DNA of 64,000 nucleotides. Source: Megamerina dolium. Its lineage: Eukaryota; Arthropoda; Insecta; Diptera; Megamerinidae. A program made the position numbers and the translations under genes. The notes below the pieces were generated by a model that saw only the letters and a list, made by a program, of their open reading frames with translations, was not told the origin of the DNA and searched no databases. Positions 12,862 to 23,092 of this stretch are shown piece by piece. How positions within the stretch are numbered: the stretch's first letter is position 1; the number at the start of each line of letters is the position of its first letter. The stretch spans positions 46,632,140-46,696,139 of the forward strand of contig OY978526.1 in assembly GCA_963854835.1 (NCBI GenBank), in the 5' to 3' direction.

Positions 12862-14677
12862 CTTTACAGTCGGCTGGGGCCGACCAAATTATACCCTGCA
12901 TATGTAGAGGTATATATAAAAAGTTTGCTCGTATATCCATCCTTTTCTTCCACTACTTTGTATAGGAGCTACATTAAGAAACAGGATACCTCACCAATTT
13001 TCTGCCTATGATACTACTATGACTTATCTCTTTCTTGTATATCTAATTAATTTTTCAATATCAATCCACACCTTAAATTTGGTTGTCCTACGATTAATAG
13101 TTCGTAAGTTATAGCGGTTTAATTTTTTTTAAATTTTCGAAACTTTGTATGGTAGCCCCATTGAGAAGTGGGTGTGGCATGTTGATTTTTTGTCAGATTA
13201 TTTTCGACTACCATATTAACCTACGTATTAATTATGATTGTTCGAGACAGAAGGATGCAGAAGTTACAGCTATTTCAATTTAAAAAGAATTCGGTCATTT
13301 TGTATGGGGGATACTATAAACAGTGGGCGTGGCAAGTCCATTTCCTGTGAGTCTAGGTGCTTTTACAATACTAATCCATACCTTAAATCTGGTTGTTCTA
13401 CGCAAAATAGTTTGTAAGTTATGGCGGTTAACATTTTTGTTTAATTTCCTCAACTTCGTATGGGAGCCCCAAGAAAGAGTGGGCGTGGCACACAGATTTT
13501 CTGCCAGATTTTTTCCGACTACGATATTAATTTAAGTGTCAATTATGGTTATTCTAGACAGAAGATTGCCGAAGTTACAGTAGTTTCAATTTAAAATTTG
13601 TATGGGGGCTACGATAAACAGTGGGCGTGGTGCGCCCATTTCCTGTGAACCTAATTGCTCGTACAATACTAATCCATACCTTAAATCTCGTTGTCCTACG
13701 CTAAATGGTTTGTAAGTTATGGAGCTTAAAAGTTTTAGTTTAATTCCCTCGACTTTGTATGGGAGACCCATGAAGGAGTGGGTGTGGCACACCGATTTTC
13801 TGCTAGATTTTTTCCGACTACGATATTAATCTAATTGTCAATTATGGTTATTCTAGACAGAAGATTGCCGAAGTTACAGCTGTTTCAATTTAAAATTTGT
13901 ATGGGGGCTACGATAAACAGTGGGCGTGGTGCGACCATTTCCTGTGAGCCTAGTTGCTCGTACAATACTAATCCACACCTTAAATCTCGTTATTCTACGC
14001 TGAATAGTTGAATAGTTTGCAAGTTATAACCGGTAACATTTCTTTTAATTTCCGCAACTTTGTATGGCAGACCCAAAGAGGAGTGGGCGTGGCACACTGA
14101 TTTTCTGCCATATTATTTCTCACTGCCATATTAATCTAAGTGTCAAATATGGTTATTCTAGACAGAAGATTGTAGAAGTTACAACTGTTTCAATTTAAAG
14201 AAGTACAGACACTTTGTATGGGAGCTACGCTAGAAAGTAGGCGTGGCTCACCCACTTTTAGCGATGTTATATAGTAGTATAATATAACTATGTGCAAAAA
14301 ATTGTTGTCCCAAGTGGTATATTATGTGAGTTATAGCAAGTTAAAGATTTTGAAAATTCCGAGGTTAGTCGCTTTGAATGTTGGGTGTGGGCGTGGCTAT
14401 TGACCGATCAATATCAATATCAATCCCCTCCGTACCCTTGGATCATAGGTTACTTGTGCCAAATTTCGTCGAAATAGCTCAATATTTACTCAAGTTATCG
14501 TGCGAACCAGCCAGGTGACAAACAGACGGACGGACGGACGGACATCGTTAAATCGGAAATTTAATCGACGCTGATCACGAATATATATCTATGTCTATAT
14601 CTCCGGAGATTCCTTCAAGTGGACACAAACATCTGACCGAAATGAATATACCATGCATATTGCATTATGCAGGGTAT
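12862..14677 (+). repeat. 1.8 kb non-autonomous repeat with ~300 bp internal tandem units
   Basis: The element starts CTTTACAGTCGGCTGGGGCC, soon reads ATACCCTGCATA, and ends TATGCAGGGTAT. It is bracketed by an 8 bp duplication AAAAATGG (12854-12861 and 14678-14685). Inside, a unit of about 300 bp recurs about four times, marked by GTTTGTAAGTTATGG-like phrases near 13105, 13410, 13710 and 14020, each followed by a TTTGTATGGGAG-like and a GGGCGTGGC-like block. No transposase is encoded. Related copies lie at 2938-3450 and 42931-44945. An 8 bp duplication would fit a hAT-type mover, but that is inference. Confidence 0.8.
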
Positions 14678-14822
14678 AAAAATGGAATATAATAATCACA
14701 ATATAAATCTATATCAATGAACATGTATAAATAAATAAATATGTATAAATCAAACTATAAATAAACATATGTATATAAATCAATATGATAAAATAAATGT
14801 ATATAAATAAATCAATAAATAT

Positions 14823-15261
14823 TGTTACGTTTTTATTCTGTGAGCGTTTAATTCTATTTGAATTACCTGTTTCGATCACTGGATTCTGTTAATAATAACT
14901 GCAACACTTATTTTATACAACTATATACAGCAACAATTTATTTTAATAAACACTATTTACAATCAACTCTGTTTATAATCAACTATTTACAATAATACTT
15001 TAATGTACTAGCAACTTTTCCCTCTGTATAGATGTTTGCGCAGTCACGTTCGGAATTTGATTGATCCTCACTTCTCAACACTGGCTCTATTTATACTCTG
15101 TTGGCAACACCCCAGAATCTTCCTTTATCGAGATTCTTCTCTTTCTTTCTCGTTGGCTTGTTCTGGTTATTGCTTATTTCTTTTTGCTGACATTCGTTTC
15201 GATGCTGCCAATAGTGTCAGTCACAATAGTGATGAGCAACCAACTATCGATATTCGTTACA
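14823..15261 (-). mobile_element. Antisense solo LTR of the ATAT-array gypsy family
   Basis: The reverse complement begins TGTAACGAATATCGATAG and ends AAAAACGTAACA, the exact termini of the LTRs of copies A and B. There is no internal region. It is flanked by ATAT at 14819-14822 and ATAT at 15262-15265, so it is a clean solo LTR left by LTR-LTR recombination. Confidence 0.92.
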
Positions 15262-15265
15262 ATAT

Positions 15266-15333
15266 TGTAACGAGTATCGATAGTTGGTTACTCATCACTA
15301 TTGTGACTGACACTATTGGCACTATTGGTTACA
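15266..15333 (+). mobile_element. 68 bp mini-LTR with intact ends
   Basis: It begins TGTAACGAGTATCGATAG, matches the first ~54 bp of the LTR, then jumps to an end reading GGTTACA. ATAT stands on both sides (15262-15265, 15334-15337). It looks like an LTR that lost almost all of its interior while keeping its flanking duplications. Confidence 0.7.
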
Positions 15334-15337
15334 ATAT

Positions 15338-15774
15338 TGTAACGAGTATCGATAGTTGGTTGCTCATCACTATTGTGACTGACACTATTGGCAGCATCGA
15401 CATGAATGTCAACAAAAAGATATAAGCGATAACCAGAACAAGCCAACGAGAAAGGAAGAGAAGAATCTCGATAAAGGAAGATTCTGGGGTGTTGCCAACA
15501 GAGTATAAATAGAGCCAGTGTTAAGAAGAGCAATCAATCGAATTCCGAACGTGACTGCGCAAACATCTATACAGAGGCAAAAGTTGCTAGTACATTAAAG
15601 TGATATTGTAAATAGTTGATTATAAACAGAGTTGATTGTAAATAGAGTTTATTAAATAAATTGTTGCTGTATATAGTTGTATAAAATAAGTGTTGCAGTT
15701 ATTATTAACAGAATCCAGTGATCGAACAAGGTAATTCAAATAGAATTAAATGCTCACAGAATAAAAACGTAACA
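15338..15774 (+). promoter_or_regulatory. 5' LTR of copy A (promoter and polyadenylation signals)
   Basis: A TATA box TATAAATA lies at 15504-15511 and an AATAAA at 15655-15660, consistent with U3-R-U5 organisation. It differs from the 3' LTR at about three sites. Transcript boundaries are not visible. Confidence 0.85.
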
Positions 15775-15776
15775 AT

Positions 15777-15794
15777 TGGTGTCAGAAGTGGGAT
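15777..15794 (+). other. Primer binding site, copy A
   Basis: TGGTGTCAGAAGTGGGAT starts two bases after the 5' LTR. The leading TGG pairs with a tRNA CCA end. The remainder fits the 3' end of a tRNA-Leu as used by some Drosophila Ty3/gypsy elements; this identity is from memory. Confidence 0.75.
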
Positions 15795-15803
15795 TCTGTA
15801 AAG

Positions 15804-17153
15804 ATGTTGAAAATTGACCAACTAAAAATGGACCAGCTTAAAAAGCTGTTGGTAGAGATGAATCTATCGCCATCAGGTGCAAAGGCGGAACTGCTGGTGA
15901 GGCTGAGGCAAGCTATGGAGGCTAAGGGAATTAATGTAGAAGAACATGAGTTCTTCGAGGAAGCCGATATACAAGCAGTTGTGCACGCTGAGGAAGAGAG
16001 CAAAATAGATTCGAGTAGTCAACTCATGGATTTCATGAAAACCATGATGCTGCAGCAACAACAACAGCTACAAGAACATTCGGCTGAATTGCGTATGGAA
16101 ATTCAAGAAGGTTCGTCTCGCCAAGAAAACTTCATTGGAGAATTCCAGAAGACAATTAACTACAAACTACAAGAAATTTCTGGGGCTATTAATGAGAAAG
16201 TTGCAGAACTAAAAGAACATGTAGATGAAATTTCCGGAGCCATTAATGAAAAAGTTACAGATCTGAAGGAACATGTAGATGATTTGGAAGATAAGTTCGA
16301 GAAATTACAACACGATCTCAACCAACTAAAAATAAATGTGCCAGCCACATCAGTGATTAGAGATTCAAGTACAATCAAACTAAAGCCACCAACATTTGAC
16401 GGAAGCACGCCATTCAATATCTTCAAGCTTCAATTCGAGACAACCGCTTCGAAGAATCAATGGGATGATAGCGACAAGACTGCTGCTTTAATAGTCGCAT
16501 TAAAAGGTAATGCTTCCGAGGTGTTACAGATGATTCCAGAGAAAGATCGTGGTAGCTATCAGTCACTGATGGACACACTAAAGCGAAAATATGGAAATGA
16601 ATACAAGAGTCAATTACATAGAGTGGAATTGAGATCGCGAGTGCAACGGAGTAATGAGAGCCTTCAGGAATTTGCTTCCGATATTGAGCGCTTATGTCAT
16701 CTAGCGTTCTCCGGTAATTCGGAAGAGTTCGTCGAAAAAATAAAAATAGAGGCATTCATAGATGGCATACGTGATGGAGAGACAAAGCGTGCCCTAGTCA
16801 TGTCACCAAGGAATACTTATGCTGAAACAGTCAGTAGTGCATTGACGTTTGAAGCCGCCAGTTTCATGCGTCGACCAATGCCACGGGTACGCCAACTAGA
16901 AACAGAAACAGCAGATCTGGTTGAAGTAGTGTGTCAGGCATTCAAATCTGTTGCGCAGCCTGAAGAAAGAACAACAGGTCGACGCGAAAACAAGTTTACT
17001 GGTAAGTGCTTCATTTGTGACAAACTAGGACACATGGCGCGTGACTGCCGTCTACGACGAAAGCGATCAAGATCGAATTCTCCAGGAAGACAAAAGAAGG
17101 AGAATAAGGTGGATAGTGATCGCTCCACTAACACAAATCCATCGTTAAACTAA
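15804..17153 (+). CDS. gag: Gag polyprotein of copy A
   Basis: This 449-codon open frame starts 30 bp after the 5' LTR. Residues 1-45 ([31 protein letters not shown]) resemble a SAP-type helix-extension-helix motif. Residues about 85-180 are a predicted coiled coil containing a 22-residue duplication ([10 protein letters not shown]…LKEHVD twice). Residues 195-370 match the central Gag domain, and [14 protein letters not shown] near residue 410 is a CCHC zinc knuckle followed by a basic tail. Gag should form the particle and bind RNA. The frame is intact here, unlike in copy B. Its stop (17151-17153) sits inside a frameshift signal. Confidence 0.93.
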   Translation: MLKIDQLKMDQLKKLLVEMNLSPSGAKAELLVRLRQAMEAKGINVEEHEFFEEADIQAVVHAEEESKIDSSSQLMDFMKTMMLQQQQQLQEHSAELRMEIQEGSSRQENFIGEFQKTINYKLQEISGAINEKVAELKEHVDEISGAINEKVTDLKEHVDDLEDKFEKLQHDLNQLKINVPATSVIRDSSTIKLKPPTFDGSTPFNIFKLQFETTASKNQWDDSDKTAALIVALKGNASEVLQMIPEKDRGSYQSLMDTLKRKYGNEYKSQLHRVELRSRVQRSNESLQEFASDIERLCHLAFSGNSEEFVEKIKIEAFIDGIRDGETKRALVMSPRNTYAETVSSALTFEAASFMRRPMPRVRQLETETADLVEVVCQAFKSVAQPEERTTGRRENKFTGKCFICDKLGHMARDCRLRRKRSRSNSPGRQKKENKVDSDRSTNTNPSLN

Positions 17154-20100
17154 ATCGAGTCAGTTCAGCGGGGCGTGAACTGACTCCAACAGTGGGTTGC
17201 CCCATCATTCACATTTCACAACTACAGCGTGTGCCAAGCAGCTTGACTATTGATGGAAAATTGGACAATATGGAATTCATGTTAACTCTGGACACTGGTG
17301 CATCACATTCTATAATCAAGTGCGATTTGGTAAAGAGGTTTGAGCCTTTAATGGGAATAAAATTGCGTACAGCAACGGGTGAGGATGCACAAATTCTGGG
17401 CAAGATAAAGAAACGAGTATCTATTGGAAATTGCACATGGGAACATGAATTCATTGTGGCCGACATCATCGATGACGTAATAATTGGTGTTGATTTTATG
17501 ATTGACAACGGATTTACGTTAGATTTAAATCAACGGATACTACGTTATGCAAATGTCGAATTACCATTGAACATCGGTTACAAGCGGAGTGGAAACATCA
17601 AACGAGTACTGGCATGTCAACGCCAAGAGGTTCCAGCAAAATCAGAAGCGGTGATTTGGGCACAAATAAATGTGGATGATGGGACATGCAAGTTGTGGTT
17701 AGTGGAAGCAGATAAAGAAATACAAAATAAAAACATCATACTTGGTAGGACGTTAGTAGAACCTAAAGAAAATGGAATAGTACCGGTGCGAATATTAAAT
17801 CCAACTAATACATCTACAGTTGTGAAGAAAGGAACGGTGATTGGTCATTGCCAGGAAGTTACTGCCGTAGTAGACTGCGAAAAGGGTACGTCGATAAAAA
17901 ATGGAAGATCAGGAACTGTCAGAGCGGAAATAGAAGCACAGATGGAGGAATGGGCAGGTGTGCTTACAAAACAGCAAAAAGAAAAGGCTTTACAACTATT
18001 GGAGGAGTACAGTTCAATCTTTTCTTCAAATGGAAAAACTGAAGGACGAACAACCATCGTGAAGCATCACATTGACACCGATGATTCTAGACCAATTCGT
18101 CAAACACCACGACGAGTTCCATTGGCCAAAAGAGACGAAGCCATTAAGCTGATTTCCGATATGCAGAAACAAGGTGTTATTGAACCATCAGCGAGTCCAT
18201 GGAGTTCAGCAGTTGTGCTGGTAAAGAAGAAGGATGGAAGTACTCGATTCTGTGTGGATTACAGAAAGCTGAATGAGATTACGAAAAAAGACAGCTATCC
18301 ACTGCCAAGAATCGATGACACTCTGGACACACTATCTGGTGCGAAGTGGTTCTCAACTCTTGATTTGTAAAGTGGCTACTGGCAAGTGGAACTTGGTAAG
18401 GAGGACAAAGAGAAAACAGCTTTCAGTATTGGCGATGGTCTATGGCAATTTACAGTTATGCCATTTGGCTTATGCAATGCGCCAGCTACTTTCGAACGTT
18501 TGATGGAGCGTGTACTCAGTGGACTACACTGGAAAACGTGCTTGGTGTACCTCGATGACATTATTGTGATGGGAAAAGATTTTAACGACCACCTGGAAAA
18601 GTTGAAAGAAGTATTTGAGCGTATACAATCAGCAGAGCTTAAACTGAATATGAAAAAGTATTCACTCTTCAGGAGAAAAGTTAAATATCTTGGTCATAAA
18701 GTAACAACAGAAGGGGTACATACCGACGAGGAGAAAGTAGCAGCAGTACAAGAATGGCCTATTCCATCGAATCTTCACGAGCTAAGAAGCTTCCTAGGCT
18801 TATGTACCTACTATAGACGATTTGTTCCAGGATTTGCAAACATCGCCAGCAGTCTGCATGAGTTAACAAGAAAGAACAAACCATTTGTATGGGGCGAAGA
18901 CCAACAGAAAGCATTCGAACAACTGAAAGAAAAACTCTGTTCAGCACCAGTATTAGCGTATCCAGTACCTGGTCAAAAGTTTGTGTTGGACACAGATGCG
19001 AGTGGCTATGGAATAGGTGGTGTGCTCTCTCAGATCATAGATGGGCAAGAAAAAGTAATAGCATACTACAGTAAAATCCTGTCGAAGCTAGAAAGAAACT
19101 ACTGTGTCACTCGAAGAGAGTTGCTCGCAATACTGGAATGTGTTCATCTACGAACTGACCACGCAGCGCTAAGGTGGTTATTACAATTTAAAAACCCAGA
19201 AGGACAATTGGCGCGCTGGATTGAAAGGCTGCAGAGTTATCATTTTACCATCGAACATCGTAAAGGAGGACATCACGGCAACGCGGATGCTCTATCTCGT
19301 CGTCCTTCAAAATGGAATGTAGACATTGTTCCCGAGTGGAAAGCAAGGAGCACATTGTTGACGTACGACTTACAAATATATTGCCGGAGGAGACATGGAC
19401 CACCGAACGAGTGCAAGAAGATCAGCGGAACGACCCAGATCTCGTAAAGATTATGGAATGCAAGGAGCAGGGCATACGTCCAGATTGGCAAGAAATGGCT
19501 AATGAGAGTCCAATAGCAAAGGCATACTGGGCGCAGTGGCAAAGCCTGCACTTACGAGACGGATGTTTATTCCAAACATGGGAAAGTGAAGATGGAATAA
19601 TCACTTATGATCTTCTAGTGGTACCCAAGGCAAGAATAAATGAAGTGATAGCTGAGTATCACAATGCCTCCAGTGGAGGGCATTTGGGAATCACCAAAAC
19701 CGTCGAGAAAATAAAGAAACGATTTTATTGGGTTGGATGTCATGACCATGTCGCTGATTGGATTCGGAAGTGTAAGCAATGTGCAATGGCCAAAGGTCCC
19801 ACTAAGAAAAGTCGTGGTAAGATGCACCAATACACCGTGGGTGCTCCATTTGAGCGAATTGCTATGGACATAGCTGGGCCATTTCCAATAAGCAACGCAG
19901 GAAACAAGTATGTTCTGGTGGTTATAGATTACTTCAGTAAATGGCCTGAAGTATACCCCATTCCAAATCAGGAAGCTAGTACAGTTGCGGATGTATTCGT
20001 CAACCAATGGGTTACTCGTTTTGGTGTACCGATGGAGTTACACTCAGACCAAGGTCGAAATTTCGAATCAGTTGTATTCCAAGAGATATGCCGTATGCTG

Positions 20101-20692
20101 GGTATATACAAAACTTGTACAACACCTTTGCATCCACAATCTGATGGCATGGTAGAACGATTTAACCGTACCTTGGAGGAATATTTGAGAAAAGTCGTAG
20201 ATAAATACCAAAGAGACTGGGATGTACATATACCAATGTTCCTCATGGCATATAGATGCGCACAACATGATACGACGGCTACTACACCGGCAATGGCAAT
20301 TTTTGGAAACGAGTTAAGACTGCCAGCTGATTTAAAATTTGGAGTCGTAACACCAACGAGATCAACCGAAGGTAATTATACTAGCGAAAAGCGGGAACAG
20401 TTGGATGAAGTACATCAGTTCATCAGAGAGCGGTCGCAGATGATAAGCGATAAGATGAAGGCCAGGTATGACTTGAAAGCGAATTCAAAAGGGTTCTATG
20501 CTTGTAATGCTTCATAATCCACAACGAAAGAAAGGCCTGTCCCCTAAACTACAGACTCATTGGGAAGGACCATATGAGATTATAGCAAAGATAAATGACG
20601 TAGTGTATCGTATTCAACGTGCCTGGAATAAAAGAGCAAAGTTTAAAGTAGTGCACTTGGAGCGACTTGCGCCATATCGAGGAGAAGTATAA
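17132..20692 (+). pseudogene. pol: Pol of copy A (protease-RT-RNase H-integrase), broken
   Basis: Protease ([11 protein letters not shown] near 17288), reverse transcriptase ([26 protein letters not shown] near 18550), RNase H (DTDASGYGIGGVLS near 18990) and integrase (HNASSGGHLG zinc arm, MDIAGPFP, HSDQGRNF, QSDGMVERF, GPYEI tail) all align with copy B. Lesions relative to B are: a Gln-to-stop change at 18368-18370; a 36 bp in-frame deletion near 19143 removing 12 RNase H residues; a 1 bp deletion near 19306; and an 8 bp deletion near 20500 that leads to a stop at 20515. The frame needs a -1 shift from gag; there is no good ATG at its start. Confidence 0.93.
17144..17186 (+). promoter_or_regulatory. 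Putative -1 ribosomal frameshift signal, copy A
   Basis: In the gag frame the sequence reads G-TTA-AAC directly before the gag stop TAA. After a 6 nt spacer (17151-17156) there is a perfect 11 bp stem (17157-17167 with 17176-17186, GAGTCAGTTCA/TGAACTGACTC) around an 8 nt GC-rich loop. The pol frame is -1 relative to gag and is open only from 17132, so any shift must happen between 17132 and 17153, where the heptamer lies. GUUAAAC is a known viral slippery heptamer. Function here is inferred. Confidence 0.75.
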
Positions 20693-20730
20693 AAACTTGT
20701 TCGGGACGAACAAGGTTAAGAGGAGGGCAG

Positions 20731-21167
20731 TGTAACGAGTATCGATAGTTGGTTACTCATCACTATTGTGACTGACACTATTGGCAGCATCGACATGAAT
20801 GTCAACAAAAAGATATAAGCGATAACCAGAACAAGCCAACGAGAAAGGAAGAGAAGAATCTCGATAAAGGAAGATTCTGGGGTGTTGCCAACAGAGTATA
20901 AATAGAGCCAGTGTTAAGAAGAGCAATCAATCGAATTCCGAACGTGACTGCGCAAACATCTATACAGAGGCAAAAGTTGCTAGTACATTAAAGTGATATT
21001 GTAAATAGTTGATTATAAACAGAGTTGATTGTAAATAGGGTTTATTAAATAAATTGTTGCTGTATATAGTTGTATAAAATAAGTGTTGCAGTTATTATTA
21101 ACAGAATCCAGTGATCGAACAAGGTAATTCAAATAGAATTAAACGCTCACAGAATAAAAACGTAACA
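20731..21167 (+). mobile_element. 3' LTR of copy A
   Basis: This 437 bp repeat matches 15338-15774 except for about three substitutions. It is preceded by a purine-rich tract ending GGAGGGCAG, the likely plus-strand primer. Only ATAT (21168-21171) separates it from copy B. Confidence 0.93.
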
Positions 21168-21171
21168 ATAT

Positions 21172-21609
21172 TATAACGAGTATCGATAGTTGATTACTCA
21201 TCACTATTGTGACTGACACTATTGGCAGCATCGAAACGAATGTCAACAAAAAGAAATGAGCGATAACCAGAACAAGCCAACGAGAAAGGAAGAGAAGAAT
21301 CTCGATAAAGGAAGATTCTAGGGTGTTGCCAACAGAGTATAAATAGAGCCAGTGTTGAGAATTGACAATCAATCTAATTCCGAACGTGAATGCGAAAACA
21401 TTGATACAGAGGCAAAAGTTGCAAGTACATTTAAGTGTTATAGTAAATAGTTGATTGTAAACAGAGTTGATTGTAAATAGAGATTATTAAATAAATTGTT
21501 GCTGTATATAGTTGTATAAAATAAGTGTTGCAGTTATCATTAACAGAATCCAGTGATCGAACAAGGTAATTCAAATAGAATTAAACGTTCACAGAATAAA
21601 AACGTAACA
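21172..21609 (+). promoter_or_regulatory. 5' LTR of copy B
   Basis: Contains the TATAAATA box (near 21338-21345) and an AATAAA (near 21490). The first dinucleotide is TA rather than the canonical TG, a terminal change that would be expected to affect a new integration only if it were copied into cDNA ends. Confidence 0.85.
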
Positions 21610-21611
21610 AT

Positions 21612-21629
21612 TGGTGTCAGAAGTGGGAT
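21612..21629 (+). other. Primer binding site, copy B
   Basis: TGGTGTCAGAAGTGGGAT lies two bases after the 5' LTR and is the same as in copy A. Confidence 0.75.
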
Positions 21630-21638
21630 TCTGTAAAG

Positions 21639-23054
21639 ATGGTGAAAATTGACCAACTAAAAGTGGACCAGCTTAAAAAGCTGTTAGTAGAGATGAATCT
21701 ATCGTCATCAGGTGCAAAGGCGGAACTGCTGGTGAGGCTGAGGCAAGCTATGGAGGCTAAGGGAATTAATGTAGAAGAACATGAGTTCTTCGAGGAAGCC
21801 GATATACAAGCAGTTGTGCACGCTGAGGAAGAGAGCAAAATAGATTCGAGTGGTCAACTCATGGAATTCATGAAAACCATGATGCAACAACAGCAACAAC
21901 AGCTACAATAACATTCGTCCCGCCAAGAAAAAGCTATGGGAGAATTCCAGAAAACAATTGACTCCAAGCTTCAAGCACATTCGGCTGAATTGCGTATGGA
22001 AATTCAAGAAGGTTCGTCTCGCCAAGAGGGCGTTATTAGTGATTTGCGTATGGAAATTCAAGAACATTCGGCTCGCCAAGAACACGTCATCGAAAATCTA
22101 CAAAAAGGAATTGAACTTAGATTTCAGGAAATTTCCGGAACCATTAATGAAAAGGTCACGGATTTAAAGGAACATGTAGATGATTTGGAAGATAAGTTCG
22201 AGAAATTACAGCACGATCTCAACCAACTAAAAATAAATGGACCAGCCACATCAGTGATTCGAGATTCAAGCACAATCAAACTAAAGCCACCAACATTTGA
22301 CGGAAGCACGCCATTCAATATCTTCAAGCTTCAATTCGAGACAACAGCGTCGAAGAATCAATGGGATGATAGCGACAAGACTGCTGCTTTAATAGTCGCA
22401 TTAAAAGGTAATGCTTCCGAGGTGTTACAGATGATTCCAGAGAAAGATCGTGGTAGCTATCAGTCACTGATGGACACACTAAAGCGAAAATATGGAAATG
22501 AATACAAGAGTCAATTACATCGAGTGGAATTGAGATCGCGAGTGCAACGGAGTAATGAGAGCCTTCAGGAATTCGCTTCCGATATTGAGCGCTTATGTCA
22601 TCTAGCGTTCTCCGGTAATTCGGAAGAGTTTGTCGAAAAAATAAAAATAGAGGCATTCATAGATGGCATACGTGATGGAGAGACAAAGCGTGCTCTGGTC
22701 ATGTCACCCAGGAATACTTATGCCGAAACAGTCAGTAGTGCCTTGACATTTGAAGCCGCCAGTTTGATGTGTAGACCAATGCCACGGGTACGCCAACTAG
22801 AAACAGAAACAGCAGATCTGGTTGAAGCAGTGTGTCAGGCAGTTAAGTCAGTAATGCAGCCTGAAGGAAGAACAACAGGTCGACGTGAAAACAAATTTAA
22901 TGGTAAGTGCTTTATTTGCGACAAACCAGGACACATGGCGCGTGACTGCCGTCTACGACGAAAGCGATCAAGATCGAATTCTCCAGGAAGACAAAAGAAG
23001 GAGAATAAGGTGGATAGCGATCGCTCCACTAACACAAATCCATCGTTAAACTAA
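21639..23054 (+). pseudogene. gag: Gag of copy B with one nonsense codon
   Basis: The frame is that of copy A gag but is interrupted by TAA at 21909-21911, where copy A has GAA. The rest of the frame (to 23054) is open. The coiled-coil region differs in repeat composition from copy A: it carries three related LRMEIQE/SRQE-type units and one [18 protein letters not shown] unit, where copy A has two of the latter. The CCHC knuckle (CFICDKPGHMARDC) is present. Gag may be made only as an 90-residue N-terminal fragment, or from an internal start, unless the stop is read through. Confidence 0.9.
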
Positions 23055-23087
23055 ATCGAGTCAGTTCAGCGGGGCGTGAACTGACTC
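23045..23087 (+). promoter_or_regulatory. Putative -1 ribosomal frameshift signal, copy B
   Basis: Same GTTAAAC heptamer (23045-23051), gag stop 23052-23054, and 11 bp stem (23058-23068 with 23077-23087). Identical to copy A at these bases. Confidence 0.75.
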
Positions 23088-23092
23088 CAACA

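Larger units (their letters stand above)
15338..21167 (+). mobile_element. Ty3/gypsy LTR retrotransposon, copy A (5.83 kb)
   Basis: Two 437 bp LTRs (15338-15774 and 20731-21167) enclose a tRNA primer site, gag, an overlapping -1 frame pol, and a purine-rich tract (AAGAGGAGGGCAG just before 20731). The LTRs begin TGTAACG and end CGTAACA, and ATAT flanks the whole element (15334-15337, 21168-21171). I count three LTR-LTR differences by eye, so the insertion is fairly young. Domain order is protease, RT, RNase H, integrase, as in Metaviridae, with no envelope gene. Pol carries at least four lesions, so this copy is dead. Confidence 0.95.

Noticed and set aside
20693..20730. Possible envelope gene after pol in copies A and B
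   Set aside because: Only about 38 bp separate the pol stop from the 3' LTR, so there is no room for one.
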